From NCBI GenBank assembly GCA_036378675.1, contig DASUWA010000032.1, forward strand, positions 62,001 through 126,000: 64,000 nt of DNA. The letters run 5' to 3'. The notes under the pieces are model-generated. The model had not been told where the DNA came from. It made no database searches and saw only the letters and a list, made by a program, of their open reading frames with translations. Below are positions 1 to 8,847 of this stretch, piece by piece. Position 1 is the first letter of the stretch. Each line of letters starts with the position of its first letter. The translations under genes and the position numbers were made by a program. This stretch comes from Acidimicrobiales bacterium. Lineage in GTDB: Bacteria > Actinomycetota > Acidimicrobiia > Acidimicrobiales > Palsa-688.

Positions 1-496
1 CCCCTTGAAGCGGGACGGTGGTTCGGCCTCGACGCGCGCCTTGCTGGCGGCTCGAGAGGTCCTCGAGCAGGGCGGCGCCCTCGGCATCTATCCGGAGGGG
101 ACCCGGTCCCCGGACGGACGCCTCTACAAAGGCCACACCGGAGTCGCGCGCCTAGCCATGCAGACCGGGGCACCGGTGATCCCCGTGGCTCAGTTCGGAA
201 CGGCCGAGGTGCAGCCGATCGGCTCTCGCGCAATCAAGCCGTTCCGGCGGGTCAGGATCAAGATGGGGGAGCCATTGAGGTGGCCAGGGGAAGTGTCGGA
301 GGATGGCGGGACAGACGGCTCGTCTCTTCGGCATTTCACCGAGCAGATCATGGATGCGATCCAGGATCTGTCGGGTCAGGAACGCGTCCACCACTACGCG
401 AAGAGAGACCGCGGTCTGCGGGCTGCACCGGGATCCGAGGCGGAACCGATTCCTCCGGACGCGCCCGAATCGCTCGCTGGACCGGTGTATTCGTAA
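1..496 (+). CDS. 1-acyl-sn-glycerol-3-phosphate acyltransferase (PlsC family), 3' part
   Basis: The open frame runs in from the left edge, so the N-terminus, including the HX4D catalytic motif, lies outside the window. What remains shows the PlsC substrate-binding block EGTRSPDGRLYKGHTG, followed by the conserved stretch containing GAPVIPVAQFGT. These belong to the LPLAT family, which transfers an acyl chain to lysophosphatidic acid at the inner membrane face. The last 40 or so residues are a polar, low-conservation tail. The methionine at position 5 is unlikely to be the true start, because the conserved fold is already under way there. Family assignment is firm. The exact acyl acceptor cannot be told from this fragment. 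Confidence 0.88.
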   Translation, partial: PLKRDGGSASTRALLAAREVLEQGGALGIYPEGTRSPDGRLYKGHTGVARLAMQTGAPVIPVAQFGTAEVQPIGSRAIKPFRRVRIKMGEPLRWPGEVSEDGGTDGSSLRHFTEQIMDAIQDLSGQERVHHYAKRDRGLRAAPGSEAEPIPPDAPESLAGPVYS

Positions 497-552
497 TACT
501 GGCGTGGCCTCTACGTAACAACCGGTTCATACAGCAGCGCTAGCGTCTGGCC

Positions 553-1233
553 GTGCCACTTTTCGTCCTGCGCGTCTGGGTCCCCGACCGCCCCGGGGCC
601 TTGGGGGCGGTGGCCAGCCGCATCGGCGCCGTCCGGGGGGACCTGATCGGTATCGACATCCTCGAACGAGGCGGGGGCCGTGCTATCGACGAGCTGGTGG
701 TGGAACTTCCGGACGAGGGGCTCGTGCAGCTGCTCGTCTCGGAAGTATCGGAGGTCGACGGCGTCGACGTGGAGGACGTGCGCCGGGCGAAAGATTCCCT
801 AGCCGACCCGAGGCTCGACGCGCTCGAGACGGCGGCGGGGTTAGTTGGGCAGCAATCGGTGGTGTCGTTGTTGAGGTCTCTGGCGCGCGGAAGCATGCGC
901 GACTTCCAATCAGACTGGGCCGCCGTCGTCGAGCCGGGAGCACCGGAGCACGTGGTGTCGGTCGGGCAGGTTCCCTCCGGTCAGTGGCTGTCGGCATTCC
1001 TTGCCGGGAGCCGGGCGTCCATATCTCCCAGGGTGGGGGAGAACGGTCCGGACGACGTTGCCTGGGCCGACATGGACGCCGCAGGGCTCGTGCTCGTTCT
1101 TGGCCGGCAGGGCCGTCCGTTTCGGGCCCGGGAGCGCCGGCAGCTCACCGCGCTGACGCGGATCGTCGACGCCCGCTGGTCGGAGTTGGTCGTGCGCGCT
1201 ACGAGGCAGGCTCATCCAAGTGCGCTCCGCTGA
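553..1233 (+). CDS. ACT-domain protein
   Basis: The 226-aa product begins at a GTG. Residues 1-75 form a typical ACT domain, a beta-alpha-beta-beta-alpha-beta ligand-binding fold with the usual opening FVLRVWVPDRPGALGAVASRIG. The rest (about 100-226) has no motif I recognise, though the layout (ACT followed by a GAF-like alpha/beta region) suits a small-molecule-sensing protein. It shares 14 bp with the next gene, so the two are probably co-transcribed. Amino-acid sensing is inferred from the ACT domain only; no catalytic domain is visible. Confidence 0.75.
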   Translation: MPLFVLRVWVPDRPGALGAVASRIGAVRGDLIGIDILERGGGRAIDELVVELPDEGLVQLLVSEVSEVDGVDVEDVRRAKDSLADPRLDALETAAGLVGQQSVVSLLRSLARGSMRDFQSDWAAVVEPGAPEHVVSVGQVPSGQWLSAFLAGSRASISPRVGENGPDDVAWADMDAAGLVLVLGRQGRPFRARERRQLTALTRIVDARWSELVVRATRQAHPSALR

Positions 1234-1888
1234 GCTCCGGGTGGAGGCCAACAGGATCCCGCAGGTCGGTCACTTTGCTCAGGCGGAGCGGCAGGCGCTG
1301 TGTGACCTGTTCATCGAAGTCGGTCCCGACGCGCCAACCCTCTGCTCCGGCTGGAGTACTTCCGACCTTGCCGCTCATCTGGTAGTCCGCGAACGGCGTC
1401 CCGACTCCCTTCCCGGCAACGTCCTCTCTGCCCTATCCGGTCACAGCGAGAAGGTTCGGGTTTCGGCGTTGCACGGGCACGGATGGGACGAGCTGGTGTC
1501 GCTGATCCGATCCGGCCCGCCGGCCCCTCTCCGCCTGGTGGACGAACCGTTCAACACGGTGGAGTTCTTCGTGCATCACGAGGATGTTCGCCGCGCCACG
1601 TCCGGCTGGGAGCCGCGGAAAGTCGAGCCGGAGCAAGACGAAGCATTGTGGGGCCGGCTGAAGGTCATGGGGCGCCTGCTGACCCGCAAGTCTCCGGTCG
1701 GAGTTGCTGGCGAATCGCCGGGGTTCGGTTACATGTCACTGAAGGGAGGAGCCCCGCTGGTGGTCCTGCGTGGCTCTCCGGGAGAGCTGGTGCTGGCCGC
1801 CTTCGGCCGTGGCGCGCACGCACGCGTCGTGTACGAAGGCGACGACCTGTCGGTGGAACGCTTGAAGCACACCAGCCTCGGCGTCTGA
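1220..1888 (+). CDS. TIGR03085 / maleylpyruvate-isomerase-like DinB-fold protein
   Basis: The 222-aa protein starts at a GTG that overlaps the end of the ACT gene. It matches the actinobacterial TIGR03085 family: LCSGWSTSDLAAHLVVRERRP near residue 50, a central EFFVHHEDVRRA, and a C-terminal sterol-carrier-like half. The family belongs to the DinB/maleylpyruvate isomerase superfamily, in which three conserved His residues bind a metal. His at AAHLV and the HHED motif are the probable ligands. Some relatives use mycothiol, but the substrate here is unknown. Family confident, function not. Confidence 0.82.
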   Translation: MRSAELRVEANRIPQVGHFAQAERQALCDLFIEVGPDAPTLCSGWSTSDLAAHLVVRERRPDSLPGNVLSALSGHSEKVRVSALHGHGWDELVSLIRSGPPAPLRLVDEPFNTVEFFVHHEDVRRATSGWEPRKVEPEQDEALWGRLKVMGRLLTRKSPVGVAGESPGFGYMSLKGGAPLVVLRGSPGELVLAAFGRGAHARVVYEGDDLSVERLKHTSLGV

Positions 1889-1891
1889 GAC

Positions 1892-3376
1892 TCAATCCCC
1901 GGCGCGCGAGCGCGCAACGGCTCGCTTCCAGACCTCGTAAGAAGCATCAGCGACCGGTGCGGCTTCCCCAGGCGTCGCGGTGCGGTCACTGCGCCACATG
2001 GCGCCGATCTCGTTCGTCGACGCCCACACCTTTTCGGCCAGCCCGGCGAGCAGCGCGGCCCCCAATGCCGTCGTGTCGCTGACCGCCGACCGAACGACTG
2101 GCACACCGAGAAGGTCGGCCTGGAACTGCAGCAGGAAGTCCATGACGGAAGCTCCGCCGTCCACCCGAAGCTCAGATACGGAGGACCCGATCGCTTTGCA
2201 CATCGAATCGATTACGTCCTTCGTCTGGTAGGCCATGGCCTCGACAGCGGCTCTCGCCACCTGGGCGCGGCCAACCCCGCGCGAGAGGCCGACAAGAGTG
2301 CCGCGCGCGTCTGGATCCCACCACGGGCTTCCCAGTCCGGTGAACGCGGGCACCAAGTAGGCACCGCCCGTGTCGGTGACCGATTCCGCGAGGGGGCCGA
2401 TCTCAGAGGCTTCGGTGATCATCCCGAGCTGGTCTCGGAGCCATTGGATAGCGGCACCGGTAACGAAGATCGATCCTTCGAGCGCGTAGGTGGCGCCTGG
2501 ATGGATGCCCGTCCATGCGACTGTCGTGAGAAGTCCGTCAACTGGGGGAGGTGCTTCACTCCCGATGTTCATGAGGACGAAGCTCCCGGTCCCGTAGGTG
2601 TTCTTGGTCATGCCCGGTTCGAAGCACGCTTGGCCGAAGAGAGCTGCCTGCTGGTCGCCGGCGCACCCACTGATCGGGATGCCTGCCGGGAGGCCTGGAA
2701 CGACCCCTGCTGCAGTGACTCCGATGCGACCGGACGACGGCACCAGATCGGGCAGCACCGAGGTTGGTACGCCGAACAAGTCGCACAGCTCCTGGTCCCA
2801 CGCGAGCTTGTTGATGTCGAGGAGAAGGGTGCGCGACGCGTTGGAATGGTCCGTCGCGTGCGCCCCTCCGCCGGTCAGGCGCCAAATGATCCAGCTGTCA
2901 ACGGTTCCGAAGGCGACGTTCGGACCGGGCTCGACGCCTCCTTCTCGGAACAGCCAGGCGAGTTTCGTCGCCGAGAAGTACGGGTCGAGGACCAGCCCGG
3001 TCCTCTCCCGAATGAGGGGCAGATAGCCGGCATCTCGGAGCCTTTCGCATTCCGCCGCGGTCCTGCGGTCTTGCCACACGATGGCGCGGGCTAGCGGGTT
3101 TCCCGTCGCCCGGTCCCAGACCACCGTGGTTTCACGCTGGTTGGTGATGCCGATCGCGGTAATGCTGTCGCGGTCTTTGCCGAGCTCGTCGACCAGCTCC
3201 GCGATGACCGTTTCAAGGGTCCGCCAGATCTCGCCGGCGTCGTGCTCCACCCATCCCGGTCGCGGAAAGTACTGCGGGAATTCGCGGTAGACGGTGCCTC
3301 TCGGAACCCCGTTTTCCCCAACCGCCATCGCCCTGACGCCGGTGGTTCCTGCGTCAATTGTGAGGACCGCTCCCAT
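1892..3376 (-). CDS. glpK: Glycerol kinase
   Basis: A 494-aa FGGY-family sugar kinase of normal GlpK length. It transfers ATP phosphate to glycerol to give sn-glycerol-3-phosphate in the cytoplasm. N-terminal phosphate loop DAGTTGVRAM, GWVEHDAGEIW, the glycerol-contacting ITNQRETTVVWDR and IVWQDRRT blocks, NTYGTGSFVLMN, and the FGGY signature area GLGSPWWDPDARG are all present. The N-terminal loop reads GTTGVRA instead of the commoner GTTSSRA, a mild deviation. The gene converges on the TIGR03085 gene with a 3-bp gap. No glycerol facilitator or glycerol-3-phosphate dehydrogenase lies nearby. Confidence 0.95.
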   Translation of the reverse strand: MGAVLTIDAGTTGVRAMAVGENGVPRGTVYREFPQYFPRPGWVEHDAGEIWRTLETVIAELVDELGKDRDSITAIGITNQRETTVVWDRATGNPLARAIVWQDRRTAAECERLRDAGYLPLIRERTGLVLDPYFSATKLAWLFREGGVEPGPNVAFGTVDSWIIWRLTGGGAHATDHSNASRTLLLDINKLAWDQELCDLFGVPTSVLPDLVPSSGRIGVTAAGVVPGLPAGIPISGCAGDQQAALFGQACFEPGMTKNTYGTGSFVLMNIGSEAPPPVDGLLTTVAWTGIHPGATYALEGSIFVTGAAIQWLRDQLGMITEASEIGPLAESVTDTGGAYLVPAFTGLGSPWWDPDARGTLVGLSRGVGRAQVARAAVEAMAYQTKDVIDSMCKAIGSSVSELRVDGGASVMDFLLQFQADLLGVPVVRSAVSDTTALGAALLAGLAEKVWASTNEIGAMWRSDRTATPGEAAPVADASYEVWKRAVARSRAGD

Positions 3377-3763
3377 AGCGCGCCGACGTTACCGGCAACC
3401 GGAAGTTGCCAAGTTTGGGCGCGTTATGAAAAGTTCCCCGGCGCGGCCCCCTGTCGAAGGGGCGGGGACGAGAGGGCCGGCGCCAGGGTTATAGACCGCC
3501 GAGGGGGCAGCTTCGGCGGCTCTCCAAAAACTGTACCCGCATCCGATTGCGGTTACACGCACTTCCGTCCACTTTTTTCGGAGAACTTCGCGACTGTGGA
3601 AAACCCCCAATTAATACAGATGTCTTCCACAGTTTTACCCCTCTTTTGCTCCACAGCGCCAACTACTTAACGTTGGAAGGCAGGTCGCCCGGACGAGGGG
3701 GCGGGCCAGAGTGCAAACCTTCGCGAGCGCCCTCTGACCAGCATTTTCGCGGCTTGGAGACCA
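3377..3763. promoter_or_regulatory. Intergenic region between divergent glpK and nrdJ
   Basis: About 390 bp with no credible gene. It must hold the glpK promoter on the minus strand and any nrdJ upstream elements. A short GC-rich hairpin (CCGCCGA at 3496-3502 with TCGGCGG at 3513-3519) and an AT-richer part around 3590-3670 with an inverted repeat (listed separately) are the visible structures. I saw neither a cobalamin-riboswitch B12 box nor a clear NrdR box. Confidence 0.5.
3594..3632. promoter_or_regulatory. Imperfect inverted repeat, DnaA-box-like halves
   Basis: CTGTGGAAAAC (3594-3604) and GTCTTCCACAG (3622-3632) are inverted copies with one mismatch, separated by 17 bp. The outer halves read TTTTCCACA and TCTTCCACA, which differ from the DnaA consensus TTATCCACA by one and two bases. 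The site lies about 130 bp upstream of the proposed nrdJ promoter. It could be a regulator operator or a DnaA site; DnaA control of ribonucleotide reductase genes is known in other bacteria, but here the link is inference. Confidence 0.35.
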
Positions 3764-3793
3764 TTGACATCGATGAAACTACGGTGATGTAAT
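3764..3793 (+). promoter_or_regulatory. Probable nrdJ promoter (sigma-70 type)
   Basis: A perfect -35 hexamer TTGACA at 3764-3769 is followed after 18 bp by TGTAAT at 3788-3793, five of six matches to TATAAT. Transcription would start near 3800 and give a leader of about 90 nt before the nrdJ ATG at 3892. No other gene start lies in between. Confidence 0.6.
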
Positions 3794-3891
3794 CTGTTCC
3801 TCATGTTGTGGGCAGCGGTCTGGTATGGGGCCGTCCACCACTACAGGTTGTGGTCGCAGCACCAGGACACTCTCTAGAAGGTAGGTGGGTA

Positions 3892-6800
3892 ATGGCAATC
3901 GCCCCGGAACGAATGGGCATCGGCATCCAGAGGCGGTTCACCTCGCCTGGTCAGCATCCCTACGACACGGTCGTCTGGGATCGGCGGGACGCGCGCATCG
4001 TGAATTTTGCTACTGGGGCAGTCGCATTCGAGCAACTGGGCGTCGAAGTTCCTTCGACATGGAGCCTCAATGCGACCAACATCCTCGCCCAGAAGTACTT
4101 CAGGGGAACTCTCGGCACGCCGGAACGAGAGTGGTCGCTCAAGCAGGTTGTCGACCGGGTCGTCGACACCATCACCGCGTGGGGCCGTAAGGATGGGTAC
4201 TTCGTCGACGACGCGGAAGCCGAGACGTTTTCCGACGAGCTGAAGTATCTGATCATCCATCAGAAGGCGGCGTTCAACTCGCCCGTCTGGTTCAACATCG
4301 GTGTGCATGGAGTACCTCAGCAGGGAAGCGCGTGCCAGCCCTACGGAGCGCTTGTCTGCACGCCGGAGGGTCTCATCCCGATCGGCAAGCTCGTCGAGAC
4401 CAACGCTGTCGGCACCAAGGTCTACGACGCTCACGGATTGACCAAGATCGTGGCGGTCAAGGCCAACGGTCGTAAGGCCGTCTTGCGGATCCACACCAAA
4501 GCCGGCGTCACTCTCGATGTCACCCCCGACCATCTGGTTTGGCGGGCATCGGGCGACGGGACGGGCCGATTTGTGGAGGCCGGAGAGTTGATTCCCGGGG
4601 ATCAGCTGACCTGGCACCGCACTGGCGAGATAGGCGAGATCTATCCGCTATCGGACGGAGCCGACGTTCAGTTCCTCAAGATCGACAGGATCGAGGAACT
4701 CGGCGTTGACGAGGTCTACGACATTCAAACCGAAAGCGGCGAGTACCTCAGCGGCAACCTGCGAGTGCACAACTGTTTCATCCTCGCTGTCGAAGACTCG
4801 ATGGACTCGATTCTCAACTGGTACACCGAAGAAGGCATCATCTTCAAGGGCGGTTCGGGGGCAGGTGTGAACCTGTCCAAGATCCGTTCTTCGAAGGAAG
4901 GTCTCCGGGGTGGAGGAACTGCGTCCGGACCGGTGAGCTTCATGCGGGGCGCCGACGCGTCGGCGGGGACGATCAAGTCGGGCGGAAAAACGAGGCGCGC
5001 CGCAAAAATGGTCATACTTAACGCCGATCACCCAGACATCGAGGACTTCATCTGGTGCAAGGCGATCGAGGAGCGCAAGGCGCGTGCGCTGCGTGACGCC
5101 GGCTTCGACATGGATCTCGATGGCAAGGACAGTTACTCGATCCAGTACCAGAACGCGAATAACTCCGTCCGCGTCACCGACGAGTTCATGCAAGCCGTTC
5201 TGGACGATGCTGATTGGCACCTTCGAGGTATCAGCACCGGTGAAGTTCTCGAGACCGTTAGAGCTCGGGACCTGTTCCGTCAGATTGCGAAGGCGGCGTG
5301 GGAGTGTGCGGATCCTGGGATGCAATTCGACACAACGATCAACCGTTGGCACACCGCACCGAATACTGACCGGATCAACGCAAGTAATCCTTGTAGTGAG
5401 TACATGCACCTCGACAACTCAGCCTGCAACCTCGCCAGCCTGAATTTGCTCAGTTTCCTTCGGGCCGATGGCACCTTCGATGTCGAGGGATTCAAAGCGG
5501 CGACTGAGGTGATATTTACCGCTCAAGAGATCATCGTCGGAAACGCTGATTATCCGACGGAGAAGATCGCGGAGACGTCCAGGCGCTTCCGGCAACTAGG
5601 CATCGGATTCGCCAATCTCGGAGCGCTGCTCATGGCACAGGGTCTGCCATACGACTCCGACGGCGGCCGTGCTTGGGCTGGCGCTCTCACTGCCCTCCTC
5701 ACCGGACATTCCTACGCAACGTCGGCTAGAACTGCCGCACGGATGGGTCCCTTTGCGGGATACCAAGACAATAAAGAGCCGATGCTCAACGTCCTTCGTA
5801 TGCATCGAGACGGGGCGGCCGGAATCGACGAAGAGTTGGTGCCTCCGGAGCTTCTCTCGGCCGCTCAAGAAGCCTGGGACACTGCCGTCGAGACCGCCGA
5901 ACAGTACGGGGTTCGCAATTCACAGGCGAGTGTTGTGGCCCCGACTGGCACCATCGCTTTGCTCCTCGATTGTGATACGACTGGCATAGAACCAGACCTC
6001 AGTCTCGTGAAGATGAAGAAGCTCGTGGGCGGAGGGACGATGTCAATCGTCAACCAGACTGTTCCCCGAGCATTAAGGCGACTCGGCTACGACGACCAAG
6101 AGATCGGCGACATCGTTGCATATGTAGATGAACATAAGTCGATTGTGGGCGCACCACACCTCTCGTCGGACCACCTTCCGGTGTTCGCTTGCTCCATGGG
6201 TGACAACACGATCCACTACCGCGGACATATCGGAATGATGGGCGCCGTGCAGCCGTTCATCAGCGGCGCTATATCAAAGTGTGTGGTGGGAGACACCTTG
6301 GTGTCCACCGCAGACGGATTGATAAGGATCGAGAGCCTCTACGAGGACGAAACCCCGGATTCTTTCAGGGACGAGATCATCGAAGTCGCGTCTCTGGGTG
6401 GCCCAGCCAAGACTGACGCCTTCTACTACGGCGGCGTTCGGCGTGTCCGGAGGATCGAGCTTCGATCCGGCCACCGAGTGACCGGCACTCCGAATCATCG
6501 AGTCCTTGTCGCAGGTGAGAACGGACTCGACTGGAAGAGACTGGATGAAATCGATCTTGGTGACCAGGTAGCAGTCAGGTACGGACAAAACATGTGGTCA
6601 TCGTTACCCGCTCGGTTCGACAATTTTGTCCCGACTCCGGCATATGGTTCTCAGACGCCGGTCCACATTCCATCCGCGATGACGGAGGAGCTCGCGTTTC
6701 TCTTAGGCGCTTTCGCTTCGGAGGGACACATCACTCGGTCGGTCTGGACAATCAATATCACCAACTCGGTTGAGTCAGTTCTTACGGAGATAGTTGAATC

Positions 6801-8463
6801 CTTCAAGAAGGTCTTCGGCGTCGACGCGGTTATTAGGCGCCCAATCGATCGGTGCATGAGTGTTCAGGTCCACTCGAAGGCAATCGTGGAGTTCTTCGAG
6901 TACCTCGGTTGCGGAGCGGATGCTGGGACCAAGCGCATTCCTGACGCAGTGCTGCGTTCACCTCGTCAGGTGGTGCTCGCATTCCTCCGAGGACTCGCGC
7001 TGGACGCCTACGTCTACACAGGATCAGCAGCAAAATGGGCGATTTGTTTGGATTCATCCCGACTACTCGATGACCTCCAGACCATACTGACGAACCTAAA
7101 CATCGTTCACAGTCGCATTTCAAAGTACAACCCCACGTACCGCAAGTCATATGACGAGGTCTATGCATCTGGGGCTCAGGCCCAGAAGCTTCTCAGGCTG
7201 GTCCCCTTCCCCGAACCAGATAAGGCGGCTCGCGCCCACGCCCTAGCTGGTCGGAAATTCCAGAATCATGCCACCGCCGACGTAGTACCAGGCATAACTC
7301 CAAAGGAACTGTATGCCCTCTTACCTCGGGGGCGGTCAGGCAGGTCGGGCCGTGGTTCGGGGGTTCGAGCCCGGCTTGGTCATCTGTGCGATCCACGCAC
7401 GAAGTTCGTCACTCATCACACCTTGTGTCAGGTAGCGGCTGCGGGAGCAGACCTGCCGGAGTGGCTGTGGAGCGTCCTCGAGGACAACCTGCATTTCAGC
7501 CCCGTCGTGGCTGCGGAAGACACGGGCGAGCGTCAGGTGTTCGATATCTCGGTGCCTGTCACCCATGCTTTTGTTGGTAATGGGATCGTCAACCACAACA
7601 CGGTTAACGTTCCCGAAGAGGTCACGGTCGAGGACCTCGAGCAACTGCACATCGAGGCTTGGCAGCTAGGTCTCAAAGCGATTGCGATTTACCGGGACAA
7701 CTGCAAGGTTGCGCAGCCGTTGGCGACCGCGAAGAAGACCGTTGCTGATCCGACCGCTTCTCCGGCGGAGGTTCACGATGCTGAGCTGGCGCTCAAGGTT
7801 GCAGAGCTCGAGAACGCGCTGCAGCGCCAGACCGTCGTCGTCAAGCAGCCGATCCGCGAGAGGCTGCCGCGGAAGCGGACGTCGTCCACCTTCGCCTTCA
7901 GGGTCGCCGACTGCGAGGGCTACGTAACTGTCGGGGAGTACGAGGACGGCCGGCCGGGCGAGGTATTCATCAAGGTCTCGAAGCAGGGGTCAACGCTGTC
8001 AGGGATCATGGATGCTTTCTCGATCGCGATCAGCCTCGGGCTCCAGCACGGTGTCCCCTTGGCGACCTTCGTCAAGAAGTACACCAACATGCGCTTCGAG
8101 CCCGCAGGTATGACCGACGATCCGGATCTCCGGATTGCCCAGTCGCTGATGGATTACATATTCCGCCGGCTAGCCGTCGACTACCTGCCGTTCGAGGAGA
8201 GGGCTGAGCTGGGCGTGCTCACCACGGCTGAACGGACCCAGCAGACGCTGCCGGGCATCGAGGAGACGGTTACTCAGAACCTGAGCCTCGACGCTGGACC
8301 AGATATGCAGCCACCAAGGGCATCATCGCCGGCTGACCAGCCGGCCATGCCTGTCAAGGCTGAGTCTGATGCGCCGTACTGCTTCCAATGTGGTGTCCAG
8401 ATGCAGAGGGCCGGCAGTTGCCACGCCTGCCCGTCCTGCGGGACCACCAGCGGCTGTTCGTAA
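3892..8463 (+). CDS. nrdJ: Adenosylcobalamin-dependent class II ribonucleotide reductase with two inteins
   Basis: The precursor is 1523 aa; removal of inteins of 147 and 440 aa leaves 936 aa, normal for NrdJ. The enzyme reduces ribonucleotides to deoxyribonucleotides using B12 and independently of oxygen. Visible elements are the redox Cys of ACFILAVEDSMDS (the first extein residue after intein 1), NWYTEEGIIFKGGSGAG, the finger-loop N-P-C-S-E at precursor residues 499-503, the second redox Cys in DNSACNLASLN, ISK/TVN split by intein 2, a TSCPD-type C-terminal domain and a zinc-ribbon tail with CFQC and CPSC pairs. The open frame extends 28 codons upstream, but the ATG at 3892 has a preceding GAAGGTAGGTGG ribosome site and begins the family-like sequence. 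No nrdR is seen nearby. Confidence 0.95.
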   Translation: MAIAPERMGIGIQRRFTSPGQHPYDTVVWDRRDARIVNFATGAVAFEQLGVEVPSTWSLNATNILAQKYFRGTLGTPEREWSLKQVVDRVVDTITAWGRKDGYFVDDAEAETFSDELKYLIIHQKAAFNSPVWFNIGVHGVPQQGSACQPYGALVCTPEGLIPIGKLVETNAVGTKVYDAHGLTKIVAVKANGRKAVLRIHTKAGVTLDVTPDHLVWRASGDGTGRFVEAGELIPGDQLTWHRTGEIGEIYPLSDGADVQFLKIDRIEELGVDEVYDIQTESGEYLSGNLRVHNCFILAVEDSMDSILNWYTEEGIIFKGGSGAGVNLSKIRSSKEGLRGGGTASGPVSFMRGADASAGTIKSGGKTRRAAKMVILNADHPDIEDFIWCKAIEERKARALRDAGFDMDLDGKDSYSIQYQNANNSVRVTDEFMQAVLDDADWHLRGISTGEVLETVRARDLFRQIAKAAWECADPGMQFDTTINRWHTAPNTDRINASNPCSEYMHLDNSACNLASLNLLSFLRADGTFDVEGFKAATEVIFTAQEIIVGNADYPTEKIAETSRRFRQLGIGFANLGALLMAQGLPYDSDGGRAWAGALTALLTGHSYATSARTAARMGPFAGYQDNKEPMLNVLRMHRDGAAGIDEELVPPELLSAAQEAWDTAVETAEQYGVRNSQASVVAPTGTIALLLDCDTTGIEPDLSLVKMKKLVGGGTMSIVNQTVPRALRRLGYDDQEIGDIVAYVDEHKSIVGAPHLSSDHLPVFACSMGDNTIHYRGHIGMMGAVQPFISGAISKCVVGDTLVSTADGLIRIESLYEDETPDSFRDEIIEVASLGGPAKTDAFYYGGVRRVRRIELRSGHRVTGTPNHRVLVAGENGLDWKRLDEIDLGDQVAVRYGQNMWSSLPARFDNFVPTPAYGSQTPVHIPSAMTEELAFLLGAFASEGHITRSVWTINITNSVESVLTEIVESFKKVFGVDAVIRRPIDRCMSVQVHSKAIVEFFEYLGCGADAGTKRIPDAVLRSPRQVVLAFLRGLALDAYVYTGSAAKWAICLDSSRLLDDLQTILTNLNIVHSRISKYNPTYRKSYDEVYASGAQAQKLLRLVPFPEPDKAARAHALAGRKFQNHATADVVPGITPKELYALLPRGRSGRSGRGSGVRARLGHLCDPRTKFVTHHTLCQVAAAGADLPEWLWSVLEDNLHFSPVVAAEDTGERQVFDISVPVTHAFVGNGIVNHNTVNVPEEVTVEDLEQLHIEAWQLGLKAIAIYRDNCKVAQPLATAKKTVADPTASPAEVHDAELALKVAELENALQRQTVVVKQPIRERLPRKRTSSTFAFRVADCEGYVTVGEYEDGRPGEVFIKVSKQGSTLSGIMDAFSIAISLGLQHGVPLATFVKKYTNMRFEPAGMTDDPDLRIAQSLMDYIFRRLAVDYLPFEERAELGVLTTAERTQQTLPGIEETVTQNLSLDAGPDMQPPRASSPADQPAMPVKAESDAPYCFQCGVQMQRAGSCHACPSCGTTSGCS
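4333..4773 (+). other. Intein 1 in nrdJ: 147-aa mini-intein
   Basis: The segment starts with Cys (CQPYGALVCTPEGL, block A), has a block B TPDH motif, block F VYDIQTESGEYLSGN, and ends in VHN before a Cys at +1. Removing it rejoins QQGSA to CFILAVEDS, the normal NrdJ sequence. The length leaves no room for a homing endonuclease, so it is a mini-intein able to splice but not to home. It sits immediately before the redox-active cysteine of the enzyme, so the +1 nucleophile of splicing is itself a catalytic residue. Confidence 0.92.
6280..7599 (+). mobile_element. Intein 2 in nrdJ: 440-aa LAGLIDADG homing intein
   Basis: It starts CVVGDTLVSTADGL and contains the block B TPNH motif. Two LAGLIDADG-type helices follow: LAFLLGAFASEGHI, and VVLAFLRGLALDAYVY in a more degenerate form. 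It ends VNHN with Thr at +1. Removal restores ISK-TVNVPEEVT, the conserved NrdJ motif. The size and both dodecapeptide motifs indicate a full splicing plus endonuclease intein. The second motif lacks the usual Asp-Gly pair (it reads LALDAYV), so endonuclease activity is uncertain. Inteins at this NrdJ/RIR position are known as a recurrent insertion site. Confidence 0.92.
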
Positions 8464-8466
8464 GAC

Positions 8467-8841
8467 TTACTCCCGCTCGAACTGACCGAGATCGAAATAG
8501 TCGCGCCAGGCGGTGATCAGTCCGTCCTGGACCTCGAATATGCCCATGATCGGCAGGGATGACGTCTTCCCAGAGACGGTGAAATGGTCGACGCGCTCTA
8601 CGACGACCCGTCCACCGTCGGAGACGATGTTGGTTACATCGACACTGACGAATCCTCCCATTTCCATGAAGGATTCGAGTGTCTGACGGATGGCATCGCG
8701 ACCACGGACAGGGTCCAGGGGGATGTTGTGGTACACGGCGTCGATACTGAAAAACGGCGCCAGTTCCGAGGCGTCCCTCCGTGGCCAGGCGTCGACGAAG
8801 GACGCCATGAACTGCTCGACGGTATCGGTCGGCGAGGGCAT
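8467..8841 (-). CDS. Limonene-1,2-epoxide hydrolase-like protein (SnoaL/NTF2 fold)
   Basis: A 124-aa small alpha+beta barrel protein. The Arg-x-Asp of the LEH catalytic triad is visible in VVVERVDHF and the third Asp in TAWRDYFDLGQF, matching the Asp-Arg-Asp arrangement of Rhodococcus limonene epoxide hydrolase. Water addition to an epoxide is therefore plausible; the epoxide itself is unknown. It lies 6 bp downstream of a flavin reductase gene on the same strand, which suggests an oxygenase-type pathway, and it converges on nrdJ with a 3-bp gap. Confidence 0.78.
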   Translation of the reverse strand: MPSPTDTVEQFMASFVDAWPRRDASELAPFFSIDAVYHNIPLDPVRGRDAIRQTLESFMEMGGFVSVDVTNIVSDGGRVVVERVDHFTVSGKTSSLPIMGIFEVQDGLITAWRDYFDLGQFERE

Positions 8842-8847
8842 CCCTGC

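Noticed and set aside
3794-3891. Cobalamin riboswitch in front of nrdJ
   Set aside because: Expected for some B12-linked reductases, but the leader is only ~90 nt and lacks the B12 box and its paired elements.
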